A stretch of 64,000 nt of DNA from Caldicellulosiruptor changbaiensis (GCF_003999255.1 NZ_CP034791.1:1776501-1840500), one strand, 5' to 3'. Positions 25,791-33,943 are shown, counted from the stretch's first letter. Notes: generated by a model not told the origin, from the letters alone. Program-made: numbers and translations.

Positions 25791-27419
25791 TTAATTCACA
25801 AATGGGCATTTATATGCACCGTAGTTGCTTTCTACATACGACTTACTTCGTGCTTGGTGAATAACCCGATCGTAACCTCCTGTTGTGCTTTCATATACTA
25901 TATAATTTCCATTCTGATCTCTTTTATAGAAAATCATTACATGGCTGCTGTTACACAATATATCGCCCTGCTGTAAAGAGGAAAAACTAATTTTAGTAGA
26001 TATATTCATTAATCCAGTTGTGTTATATTTTTGAGACAAACCCCAGCACCTGCTTACAAATCCAGAACAGTCAACTCCAGCTGTTCCCCCTACATATCCA
26101 GGAGCATTTGTACAAACATTTCCAGCTGCATATCCATCTTTAATTTTGGTATCAAAACCAGAAAAAGAATCCCATCCGCCCCAGCAATACGGAACTTGAT
26201 AGTAATACGTATTGTATGATGTTATGAAAGATGGTCTTTTCCATAAACTGGGATTTGCAACCTTTGAACCATCATAATTTTGTTTTGAACAATACCATTT
26301 GTAATTATTATATTGTTGAGCAGTTAGAATTATTTGGCCTCTGGTTATACTGGAAGCTATCGCAGCGGGTAAGGTTTTTTCTGCAGACTGCTCTGTTTCA
26401 ATTTTGCTACTAATTGCATTTTCTCCACTTCCTAAAGATTTTGTGTATTCTATATATTGTTCGCTTGTCATCCATGAGTCAACCATTAATACATATACCC
26501 TCTTCTCACATGGCAACAAGACAAAGACGTTCCCATTATCAAGTACTACATCTTTTTGCGGCCAAGAATATTTAACATCCGGAATTTTTACGAGCCCTTC
26601 TATATTCTGTGTTTTTGAATTTAACTTAACTATCCATTCGCCATAATCATTGGTTATCTTCCAAAATTGAACAAAACCATTTTTCCCAATATAATAATAG
26701 GCACTGTATTCGTCGACAAGCCATCTCGGAAATTCGCTAACCTCAAGTGTATTGATGTAAGCCTTTCGATTAGAAACATTTGCTTTCCATATACATCCAT
26801 CAGACGACATGTTTCCTTCTTTTTCTTCTGTTACGTATAAGTTATTCTCTCTATACTCACCATTTTGTCTTTTACCCAAAAAACAAGTTTTCATTTTGTC
26901 TCCAGCAAGTACTACAAAAGGCCCTTTTTCGCTTACTCCAAAGTAAGCAAATGGTTCTAACCGTATCTCTTTATTTAAAGAGGCAATTTCAATTGTGCCA
27001 TTGTTTATTGTAATTAAAGTATTCAGACCAGCATTAAATAAATATATCTTGCCGTTTTTATCAACTGCCATACCATGAATCCATTGCCCTTCTGGTATAT
27101 TAATTTTTTCAATTAAATCACCTTTGCTCTTACTGTATACAAGTACTCTATGATGAACATTATCAAGAATGTAGATTTTATCTCCTTTCACATCAAAAGC
27201 ATTAGGTCCTTCGTGAGAACCATAACCCGCCATCCCTGTGTATTCAATACCTTCTTCGGATACAGGAATATTCAATATAGTCTTAAAATTTGGAAAATCA
27301 TTGCTTTTGCTGACTGAAGGTATAGTAGCTGTAGTTTTTTGAGGCAAAATAGAAAAAACACTTATAATCATTAAAGTACATGTTATTAAAATTGCTACAA
27401 TTTTTTTGTAGTTTTTCAT
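25791..27419 (-). CDS. Secreted NHL-propeller protein with C-terminal NlpC/P60-like peptidase
   Basis: 542 residues. A Sec signal peptide (KIVAILITCTLMIISVFSILP) is followed by an NHL-type propeller (GPNAFDVKGDKIYILDNVHHRVLVYSKSKG; GQWIHGMAVDKNGKIYLFNAG). A short linker around residues 330-355 leads to a C-terminal cysteine peptidase of NlpC/P60 type: the nucleophile is Cys451 in GVDCSGFVSRCWG and the His is 493 in SSHVMIFY. It should act outside the cell on peptidoglycan peptides or on a rival's wall. ATG follows aggtaggaggaatagagt at the end of leader copy 2, so it is the cargo of that copy. Confidence 0.82.
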   Translation of the reverse strand: MKNYKKIVAILITCTLMIISVFSILPQKTTATIPSVSKSNDFPNFKTILNIPVSEEGIEYTGMAGYGSHEGPNAFDVKGDKIYILDNVHHRVLVYSKSKGDLIEKINIPEGQWIHGMAVDKNGKIYLFNAGLNTLITINNGTIEIASLNKEIRLEPFAYFGVSEKGPFVVLAGDKMKTCFLGKRQNGEYRENNLYVTEEKEGNMSSDGCIWKANVSNRKAYINTLEVSEFPRWLVDEYSAYYYIGKNGFVQFWKITNDYGEWIVKLNSKTQNIEGLVKIPDVKYSWPQKDVVLDNGNVFVLLPCEKRVYVLMVDSWMTSEQYIEYTKSLGSGENAISSKIETEQSAEKTLPAAIASSITRGQIILTAQQYNNYKWYCSKQNYDGSKVANPSLWKRPSFITSYNTYYYQVPYCWGGWDSFSGFDTKIKDGYAAGNVCTNAPGYVGGTAGVDCSGFVSRCWGLSQKYNTTGLMNISTKISFSSLQQGDILCNSSHVMIFYKRDQNGNYIVYESTTGGYDRVIHQARSKSYVESNYGAYKCPFVN

Positions 27420-27447
27420 ACTCTATTCCTCCTACCTATTTTATTTT

Positions 27448-27482
27448 GCATCCTTTCATGAGCACCCATGAAAGGTTGATGC
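27448..27482 (-). promoter_or_regulatory. Leader hairpin near the start codon, copy 2
   Basis: Stem cctttcatg / catgaaagg with outer gcat / atgc pairs and loop ggtgct, ending about 28 nt before the start codon. Equivalents sit at 22312-22345 and 35336-35370. Copies 1 and 4 carry different bases in the stem (loop ggcgcc in copy 1) yet still fold. Confidence 0.55.
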
Positions 27483-27675
27483 CATTGTAACTTGAAATAT
27501 TTTAAGTATAATAAACAAATAGACAAATAATGGTAACAAACATAAACATGTTGCAATATTTTCTTTTTTATATTCCCTGGTATACCATCCTATTTGCATA
27601 TAATCTATCTCATTTACGAGAGGCAATATGCAAATTGCTATATTTATTAATATTATCCTTGGCATTTTCACCTCA

Positions 27676-27705
27676 ATTTTACTTTATTAATTTTCATTTT
27701 GTCAA
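27676..27705 (-). promoter_or_regulatory. Conserved leader promoter, copy 2
   Basis: TTGACA (27700-27705), 18-bp spacer, TAAAAT (27676-27681), giving a leader of about 250 nt. Confidence 0.65.
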
Positions 27706-27808
27706 TCTCGTTTTTTAAAGTTAATTTTATGCAAATTTAAGCTATTATCTCTCTCTTTCTTTTAATATCTCTAAATTTCTTGAATTTTCTCATGTTTTTT
27801 GCAAACAA

Positions 27809-27840
27809 AAAGCTGCCCCCTTCTCTTGGAAGCAGCTTTC
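27809..27840 (-). terminator. Terminator of the MMPL remnant, copy 2
   Basis: Stem agctgc(ccc) / (gaa)gcagct followed on the minus strand by tttttgtttg. Equivalent hairpins occur in all copies. Confidence 0.65.
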
Positions 27841-28297
27841 AAATTTTTTCGAAGTTCCTTTTATATTATATCCCTTTTTACTCTTATTAAAGTACTATAC
27901 AAAAACGGATGTAGGAAAAATGCAGACAGAACTAACTCTATTACAATGCAGATATAAACTTCTATCAAAGCTAAAATTCTTAATAAAAGTACAGTTTATG
28001 GAAACATTTGGTTTGCCAACGAAATAAAAAAATATAAACTATGTCTTTAAAGATTCTTTAGGAAATAAACCAGCTTCGTAAATTTCTTGACATAATGGAT
28101 CAGAAGCATAAAAACTACCTGTTTTGATATATGCATAAGCTCTACAGCCACCTCTACAAGTAGAGAGAAATTTACACATTGAGCAGACTCCTTTTAATTG
28201 ATTTACATTGATATTTCTTATTTCCTCCATAACAAAACTGTACCAGCATTCTTCTATAGTTTTTTCTCTAATATTCCCAATAATTAATTCATTTATA

Positions 28298-29411
28298 GAG
28301 GTTGTTGAATAAAAGAAATAACCATATAAAGTAAACATAGTAACAAATGAAAAAAACCCCTTGTGTTATAATTTAATTTAAGAGAAAACCACAACAAAAC
28401 ACAAGGGGGAAAAGATATACTCATGAATATTAAAGCACAAAATAAGAAATTTTTAAAGCTACTTTTTGTAGTGAAAAAGGTTACTGAAGCTCTGACAAGG
28501 AGAATAAAGCACAATAGAAGAGGACGCCCAAGGAAATTTAATTTGTTTCAAATAATAGCTTGTCTGGTTTACAAAGTTAAGAAGGGGATAAAGAGTTTCA
28601 GAGAATTAGAATATCGAATAAATCAAGACACAGAGTTTAAGCAAGTAGTAGGTATAGAAGAAAGTCCGGACTATTCATATTTTGCGAAGTTGTCAAGAAA
28701 AATAGAAAAAGAATACATGCAAGATATAAAAGACATATTAATAGCTAAGATAGAACCTGATATGAGTATAGCGATAGTAGATTCTACACCTTTGAGAAGT
28801 GCCAAAAATGATTCAGAAGCAAAAATAGGTATACATATTACAATAGGATTTTACAGGGGATACAAATTACATCTTTTGTGTACAGGTAAAGAAGAAGTAA
28901 TACCACTTTTCTGGATTTTAACAGGGGCAAATGAACATGACTCAAGACAAGAAGAGCTTTTATATAGGGCATGGGGCTTTGGCTGTGAGATTGTATTAGC
29001 AGATGCGGGATACGATTGTAGCAGATGGTTTAATATAGCAAATGAGCTTAAAGTTAAATTTGTTGCTGGGATAAACAAAAGAAACATGAAAGATAAAAAC
29101 AATGTTAAGAATGTTTTTAGAAGAAATAACATAAGATTTTTAGAAACTGAAGAGGGCAAAAAGCTATACAAGCATAGAACAAAGATTGAAAGACTATTTA
29201 GTAAATTAAAAGGTGAATATAATCTTGAGAATGTAAGGCTCAGGAGGTTTAAGAATTATAAAAGGTATATTGATTGGATACTAATTACTTTTTTGTTTGA
29301 GCAACTTCTCAGAAAAGTAGAAGGTAAGAAGTTTTCTTTCGCATATGAATGGAATCAATAACTTTTGCTCATTTTATGTATTATTGGTAATAATTTTTAT
29401 TCAACAACCTA
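28298..29411 (+). mobile_element. IS4/IS5-superfamily insertion sequence inside the radical SAM gene
   Basis: 1.11-kb element with 16-bp terminal inverted repeats (aggttgttgaataaaa at 28299-28314 and its complement at 29395-29410) flanked by 12-bp direct repeats (aattcatttata at 28286-28297 and 29412-29423). It carries one intact transposase gene, so the insertion looks recent. Confidence 0.92.
28423..29361 (+). CDS. IS4/IS5-type DDE transposase
   Basis: 312-residue transposase with an RNase H-like DDE_Tnp_1 catalytic domain: first Asp in SIAIVDSTPL, second Asp in EIVLADAGYD, and the Glu in TKIERLFSKLKGEY (the Y-x2-R-x3-E-x6-K-type signature). The N-terminal half contains the helical DNA-binding region (RRGRPRKFNLFQIIACLVYKV). 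The frame is full length and runs nearly the whole element. ATG at 28423 follows aagggggaaaagatatactc. No frameshift or missing catalytic residue is seen, so it is probably active. Confidence 0.92.
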   Translation: MNIKAQNKKFLKLLFVVKKVTEALTRRIKHNRRGRPRKFNLFQIIACLVYKVKKGIKSFRELEYRINQDTEFKQVVGIEESPDYSYFAKLSRKIEKEYMQDIKDILIAKIEPDMSIAIVDSTPLRSAKNDSEAKIGIHITIGFYRGYKLHLLCTGKEEVIPLFWILTGANEHDSRQEELLYRAWGFGCEIVLADAGYDCSRWFNIANELKVKFVAGINKRNMKDKNNVKNVFRRNNIRFLETEEGKKLYKHRTKIERLFSKLKGEYNLENVRLRRFKNYKRYIDWILITFLFEQLLRKVEGKKFSFAYEWNQ

Positions 29412-30259
29412 AATTCATTTATATTTAATAAACCATCACATGGTGCTATATTCCCATTAGAATCAATTCCTATTATGTTTGGAAATGTACAGTAATAACC
29501 TTTCCCATACTTTCTTGTTGATAATACTTTTGGTATTAAACCAGGTGGTAAAATAAGACTTAGCTCGGTAGAAGTATTTTTACTTACAAAATATTCTGCT
29601 ATATTACTAAAAATATCCATTTTTTCTTTTACTGATACATCTATTGCAGAACAAGCTCTTCCTGTTGGAAGTAATGGAATTAATGCATATGTATCAACGT
29701 TTAATTCACAAGCTAAATCATATAACTTGAAAATTTGATTTTTGTTATCTTCCATTAATGTCGTTGCCATTATCACTGTAGTATCAGAATTTTTAAAATA
29801 TCTCTTTGCTAAATTTAATGCTTTTATTCCTTCTCTAAAAGCTCCTATTTTATTTCTTATTTTATCATGTGTTTCTTCTAATCCATCTATACTAACTTGA
29901 AAAATCTTCAAATTAAATTTTGATAATATTTTTATTATTTCTTCGTCGATAGTAATTCCATTAGTACTCACTGAAATTCTCAATCCTTTATTATGTGCAA
30001 ATTCACAAATTTCTAATATGTTTTCATTTAGAAAAGGTTCTCCACCATTTAAATACAAGTCTAAACAACCTGCCTCATATAACTGTTCAATTATCAATTT
30101 AATCTCGTTAACAGAAAGTTCACTTTGATAATCAAAATTTTTATTTGCTACATAACAATGTTTGCAAGCTAAATTACATTTGCGAGTAACTTTAACCGAA
30201 GCAGATAATATGGGTATGCTACTGAAAATATCTTCACTATTTACAAACATTTTCAAAAT

Positions 30260-31366
30260 TCACTCTCCTACTATACAATCCGGCGGGAAAAGACCCTCTT
30301 CATATAGTTTTTGGCACGTTGGAAATGGTGCATGTATATCTTTATAATACGCATACGCTGAGGCACGACAACTACCTGCACATGTACTTAGAAATATACA
30401 TTTACTACAAACACCTTTAATATCTAATCTATTTAGTTCGGACAACTTTGAAAATACATTAGACCTTTCCCATATATCCAAGACAGAAGATTCTCTTATG
30501 TTTCCTGCAATATATTCAGGAAAAGTAAAAAAACCATCACATGGAGCAACATCACCATTTGCTTCAATACCTATGATATTAGGAAATGCACAACATACCT
30601 CAAATTGCTTATGCAGACCTTCTTCTCGTAAATCGGCAGGTACTAAAGCTGGCGGAATAATACTATTTTCTGCTAACTTGAATTTTCCTTTATATTTTCT
30701 ATAAGCACTAAACAAATCATTAATTGCTAATTTTAATTCTTGCGAAGTTACATCTAGTTCACTATTAGCTCTACCAGCTACTAAAAGTAAAACTAAAGAA
30801 TATATATCAACTTCATATTCAACTACAATATCAATTATTTTATTAATTTGATCATAATTTTCTTTCATAAGACAAGTAGCTATTGTCACATTTTTAAAAT
30901 TCAACTCTTTTAATAATTTTAAAGCATTTATTGCTTTTTCGAAAAATCCATCACCTCTAATTTTATTATGAATTTCCTTAGGTCCATCAATACTAATTTG
31001 AAACATAGAAAAGTTTATATTTTGTATTTCTTTTAGTATATCTTTTGTGAGTAGAGAACCATTAGTACTTATTAATATTTCCATATTTTTATAGTACGCA
31101 TATTGTAATATCTCTACTATATCTCCTCTTGCAAATGGCTCACCGCCTGTAAAAAAGATTTTCTTTACTCCAAATTCATCACTATAAACGTCTATTAGCT
31201 TCTTAATTTCTCGAGTAGTTAACTCATTATTAAATGGTTCACCTGAGTTACCATAGCAATGTTTGCAAAATGCATTACATCTTTTAGTTACTCTTATTGA
31301 AGCAGCAAGTATTGGTATATCACCTAATATCTCCTTAATTCCAATAGAAGTATCCACTAATTCCAT
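30260..31366 (-). CDS. Radical SAM/SPASM peptide-modifying enzyme
   Basis: 368 residues. The radical SAM cluster motif is Cys30-x3-Cys34-x2-Cys37 (TKRCNAFCKHCY), then FFTGGEPFARG; the C-terminal SPASM region has DVAPCDGFF and CSKCIFLSTCAGSCRASA plus a late CQKLYEEG, enough cysteines for two auxiliary clusters. Such enzymes make C-C, thioether or D-amino-acid modifications in ribosomal peptides. It starts one base after the PqqD-like gene and 3 bp separate it from the second radical SAM gene, with which it shares the layout and much of the sequence. The substrate is most likely the 25-residue peptide at 32895-32972. Confidence 0.9.
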   Translation of the reverse strand: MELVDTSIGIKEILGDIPILAASIRVTKRCNAFCKHCYGNSGEPFNNELTTREIKKLIDVYSDEFGVKKIFFTGGEPFARGDIVEILQYAYYKNMEILISTNGSLLTKDILKEIQNINFSMFQISIDGPKEIHNKIRGDGFFEKAINALKLLKELNFKNVTIATCLMKENYDQINKIIDIVVEYEVDIYSLVLLLVAGRANSELDVTSQELKLAINDLFSAYRKYKGKFKLAENSIIPPALVPADLREEGLHKQFEVCCAFPNIIGIEANGDVAPCDGFFTFPEYIAGNIRESSVLDIWERSNVFSKLSELNRLDIKGVCSKCIFLSTCAGSCRASAYAYYKDIHAPFPTCQKLYEEGLFPPDCIVGE

Positions 31367-31630
31367 TTATTCATCAATCCTTTCGATAAGATTCCCTTCT
31401 ATCAATAAATTCAGGCAATTTTTTATATCTTCAATAATCATTTTTTTATCTTCATCAGATTGAGGCGTATATTTTTCAAAGAACTTTTTTACAATTATAT
31501 TCTCATCTACAGGTTCTCTACAACATTCCCATATTTCAAAAGCTGTTTTGTTTAAAGCAATTCCATTACTAAATAAATATCCATTTTTAAATATTCTATA
31601 ATCCACTTTTACTTGTTTATATTTAGGCAT
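31367..31630 (-). CDS. PqqD-like RiPP recognition element protein
   Basis: 87 residues forming a PqqD-type winged helix: beta hairpin FKNGYLFSNGIALN, the family signature LNKTAFEIWECC, then helices ending in LLIEGNLIERI. PqqD-like proteins bind the leader of a precursor peptide and present it to radical SAM enzymes. It is free-standing rather than fused. ATG follows ggggggtgtttag; the stop is directly followed by the radical SAM start codon, showing tight coupling. Placement between exporter and two radical SAM genes supports the RiPP assignment. Confidence 0.88.
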   Translation of the reverse strand: MPKYKQVKVDYRIFKNGYLFSNGIALNKTAFEIWECCREPVDENIIVKKFFEKYTPQSDEDKKMIIEDIKNCLNLLIEGNLIERIDE

Positions 31631-31658
31631 CTAAACACCCCCCATTTTAATCAGTATT

Positions 31659-32831
31659 TCAATATATCCTTTCAAAAAATAACAAAACAAAAACTGCTAA
31701 ACCCGAAATTAAAATAAATACAGCACTTACAAACAAACCATATGAAATGCCTAAAACCTTTATAAAGTAACCAATTCCTATACCTGCTAAAATTTCGCCG
31801 CTCGCTTCTGCAAATTGAAAAAAAGATAATGTAGTAGCCCTTATTTCAGAATCAATAAATTTATTTAGATAACTTTGAAGATAAGGTCTAAGAATAACTT
31901 CTAATACAAAAAAGGACACTAAACATAAGTATGAGATAATATTTAAGTTTATAAAGATAGCAACAGTTAGTATTATAAACATTGAAATTTTTAGATTGCC
32001 AATTATTAATAAATCATTCTTTTTATTGTTAATCAACATGTTTTGTAAAAACATAAACGCAAGACCAAAAATAGCACTAATTATATATATATTGCTTATC
32101 CAAAAAACGTTGAATTTTCTATATTTTAAATATGTCTGATAAAATCTTTCTATACCATCAAATCCTATTGCAAATAAAAACATTGCTAATGACAATAACA
32201 ATAGAGTTTTACTTGACATCACATAAGAAACAGATAATTTTATTTTATTTATTATTGACTTATTGATATTCGAATTATGAGATACTGGCAACGATTCAGG
32301 TACAAAAATACATGTTATTAAGGTAGCAATTAAATATAATACTGCTGACACTAAAAATGGCATAATAGTATTCATTTTGTACAAATAGGTTATAAAAATT
32401 GCTCCAATAATACTTCCAGCAATCAAAATAATGTACATTTTTCTCAACTCATTTTCAAGTTTATCGACTTTCCCTTTCAGAATCAAATGATCAGCTAACC
32501 ATGCCTCTAATGCTCCAGATTCGAAAGAATCAGCTAATCCCATTATTAATACTGAAAATACAAACATATAAATTGTATTTCCCAATGAAAATAAGAAAAA
32601 AGCTATAAAATATAAAAAAGCTGATAAAAATAATGAAACTTTTCTACCATATTTATCTGCAAATGCCCCAAGAGGAATTTCTGTGATAAACCTAACTGTT
32701 TCCAAAACTGTACCTAATATACCAATAAAAAACAAAGAAATTTTGTTGTTTGACATATGCAATATCCAAATAGGAAAAAATAACCCTTTTGCAGTGCCTT
32801 TTAAAAAAATTGTTACATAATAAGCTAACAT
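31659..32831 (-). CDS. MFS transporter of the RiPP operon
   Basis: 390-residue twelve-helix major facilitator protein (FITEIPLGAFADKYGRKVSLFLSAFLYF carries the loop 2-3 signature G-x3-D-x2-GR-K). It lies between the precursor candidate and the PqqD-like gene. The likely job is export of the matured peptide or self-protection, which is inference; MFS exporters do occur in RiPP clusters though ABC exporters are commoner. ATG is preceded by gcgagggggtttt. Only 63 bp, holding a strong hairpin, separate it from the peptide gene. Confidence 0.85.
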   Translation of the reverse strand: MLAYYVTIFLKGTAKGLFFPIWILHMSNNKISLFFIGILGTVLETVRFITEIPLGAFADKYGRKVSLFLSAFLYFIAFFLFSLGNTIYMFVFSVLIMGLADSFESGALEAWLADHLILKGKVDKLENELRKMYIILIAGSIIGAIFITYLYKMNTIMPFLVSAVLYLIATLITCIFVPESLPVSHNSNINKSIINKIKLSVSYVMSSKTLLLLSLAMFLFAIGFDGIERFYQTYLKYRKFNVFWISNIYIISAIFGLAFMFLQNMLINNKKNDLLIIGNLKISMFIILTVAIFINLNIISYLCLVSFFVLEVILRPYLQSYLNKFIDSEIRATTLSFFQFAEASGEILAGIGIGYFIKVLGISYGLFVSAVFILISGLAVFVLLFFERIY

Positions 32832-32856
32832 AAAACCCCCTCGCGTTTCTTGTTAG

Positions 32857-32889
32857 TAGTGGCAAGTCACTAAAAGTGACTTGCCACTA
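32857..32889 (-). promoter_or_regulatory. Strong hairpin between precursor peptide and transporter genes
   Basis: Perfect 15-bp stem (tagtggcaagtcact / agtgacttgccacta) with a 3-nt loop, starting 5 bp after the peptide stop. No T-run follows, so it is not a canonical terminator; a 3'-stabilising or partial-attenuation role that raises peptide mRNA over enzyme mRNA is likely. Confidence 0.8.
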
Positions 32890-32894
32890 ATGAT

Positions 32895-32972
32895 TTAAAC
32901 TTTGTGACCGCCCATTACTACTAAACCTCTAACTACCCTTTTAACAACAGGTTTAGAGTAATTTTTCATCAT
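32895..32972 (-). CDS. Candidate RiPP precursor peptide (25 residues)
   Basis: A 26-codon frame begins ATGATG after gagaggaggtgctattta, an excellent ribosome-binding site with ideal spacing, and ends at TAA 32895-32897. The peptide starts MMKNYSKPVV, has the basic stretch VKRVVRG in the middle and ends LVVMGGHKV. It contains no Cys, Thr or Trp, so lanthipeptide, sactipeptide and Trp cross-link chemistries do not fit; epimerisation or a cross-link at aliphatic, Tyr, His or Lys side chains remain possible. It is the first gene of the operon with exporter, PqqD-like protein and two radical SAM enzymes. It could alternatively be a regulatory leader peptide. Confidence 0.75.
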   Translation of the reverse strand: MMKNYSKPVVKRVVRGLVVMGGHKV

Positions 32973-33013
32973 TAAATAGCACCTCCTCTCTTGTTAGAAT
33001 ATTTTGTAATGTT

Positions 33014-33067
33014 ATAAAACGCTCATTATGAGCGTTTTATGTAATAATTTAGATGATCAAGTGTCAA
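33014..33067 (-). promoter_or_regulatory. RiPP operon promoter with operator-like palindrome
   Basis: TTGACA (33062-33067), 17-bp spacer, TTACAT (33039-33044). A 27-bp palindrome (33014-33040; arm ataaaacgctcat, one central base) overlaps the -10 box and the expected start site, 40 bp before the peptide ATG. This suits repressor control; no regulator gene is seen next to it. Confidence 0.6.
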
Positions 33068-33243
33068 ATCATTCTTTTGTAAGATAAAATTGAACCTCAA
33101 TAATTATATATATGCATGTTTTAATATTTTCTTTTTTATATTCCCTGGTATACCATCCTATTTGCATATAAACTATCTCATTTGCGAGAGGCAATATGCA
33201 AATTGCTATATTTATTAATATTCTCCTTGGAATTTTCACCTCA

Positions 33244-33273
33244 ATTTTACTTTATTAATTTTTATCCTGTCAA
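33244..33273 (-). promoter_or_regulatory. Conserved leader promoter, copy 3
   Basis: TTGACA (33268-33273), 18-bp spacer, TAAAAT (33244-33249). It could add readthrough transcription to the RiPP operon. Confidence 0.6.
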
Positions 33274-33387
33274 ACTCGTTTTTTTTTTTTTTTTTTAGTT
33301 AATTTCAAGCAATTTTTAGCTATAAGCTTTCTCTTTCTTCAAATATCTCTATATTTCTTAAATTTTCTCATGTTTTTTCGCAAACAA

Positions 33388-33415
33388 AAAGCTGCCCCCT
33401 TCTCTGGAGGCAGCT
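33388..33415 (-). terminator. Terminator of the MMPL fragment, copy 3
   Basis: Stem agctgccccc / ggaggcagct (one bulge) with ttctct loop, followed on the minus strand by tttttgtttg. Confidence 0.7.
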
Positions 33416-33441
33416 ATCTAAATTGCTTTTTAAAAGCATTT

Positions 33442-33725
33442 TTAAACTATATCTCTCTTTATCCTCATCAAACCATTGAACAAGAACGGCAAAAGGAAAA
33501 ATGCAAGCAGAACAAGACCTATCACAACACAGATTGAAACCTGCATTAATGTCAAAATCCCAGATGGCAGCATTGCCGCAAATGTGCCGGCTAAAATTAT
33601 CACCGCTGATGTTACAACATGACCAATGTTTGCTGAGGTAAGTCTCAGTGCTTTGTTTATCTCCAAGTCTTTATATTCATAAAATCTTATCAGCAAGAAC
33701 ACACTGCAGTTTATTCTAAAGTATA
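33442..33725 (-). pseudogene. MMPL/RND-type transporter, C-terminal fragment
   Basis: Encodes the last 86 residues of an MMPL-family membrane transporter (FLLIRFYEYKDLEINKALRL to the end KRDIV), nearly identical to the C-terminus at 35764. Homology at DNA level runs to about 33725 and then stops abruptly in unrelated sequence, so it is a truncated duplicate without its own start. Confidence 0.88.
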
Positions 33726-33911
33726 CTTTTCCTTTCCTTCTCTATCCATTTATCCTTAAATACAATCATATTATGACATAGAGCCTAATTTTTGTTCCTT
33801 TACGTATCTATACATTTTATCAAATTTACCCATAAAATTATATTACAAAAAAAGAAAAAATCGCCTTTATTTTTACAAAGGGACTTTTGTAGATTGCTGA
33901 AATAAAAATAA

Positions 33912-33943
33912 CCTGCAAATCTTTGAAAATAAAGGATTGCAGG
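33912..33943 (-). terminator. Terminator after the DUF5412 gene
   Basis: Stem cctgcaaatcttt / aaaggattgcagg (slight mismatch) followed by ttatttttatttc on the minus strand. The rest of 33726-34027 shows nothing recognisable. Confidence 0.65.

Larger units (their letters stand above)
27428..27950 (-). repeat. Leader/MMPL-end repeat, copy 2
   Basis: Second copy: hairpin 27448-27482, promoter 27676-27705, terminator 27809-27840 and about 100 bp of MMPL 3' end (about 27860-27950) that has accumulated stops. It leads into the NHL-NlpC/P60 gene. The stretch 27950-28038 next to it holds nothing I recognise. A 71-codon hydrophobic frame runs through the leader at 27456-27671 but is broken in the other copies, so I do not call it a gene. 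Confidence 0.8.
28039..30256 (-). pseudogene. Second radical SAM/SPASM enzyme, split by an insertion sequence
   Basis: The N-terminal part (29424-30256) carries the 4Fe-4S motif Cys27-x3-Cys31-x2-Cys34 (TRKCNLACKHCY), GGEPF, and the auxiliary-cluster entry GNIAPCDGLLN. The C-terminal part (28039 to 28285) supplies LIIGNIREKTIEECW and the SPASM cysteines GVCSMCKFLSTCRGGC. Removing the element and one 12-bp duplication restores one frame of about 363 residues, close to the 368 of its neighbour. It starts at TTG 30256 (or ATG 30250) after aggagagtgaatt, 3 bp past the first radical SAM gene. Presumed to modify the RiPP precursor at 32895. Confidence 0.88.
33117..33725 (-). repeat. Leader/MMPL-end repeat, copy 3
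   Basis: Third copy: promoter 33244-33273, terminator 33388-33415 and the longest truncated MMPL end (33442-33725). Similarity to the other leaders stops at about 33117, where the RiPP operon promoter region begins, so the near-start hairpin of the other copies has been replaced. Confidence 0.82.

Noticed and set aside
27456-27671. 71-codon hydrophobic frame inside leader copy 2, minus strand
   Set aside because: The other three repeat copies break this frame with stops or shifts, and the ribosome-binding site is too close to the start; only the DNA or RNA seems conserved.
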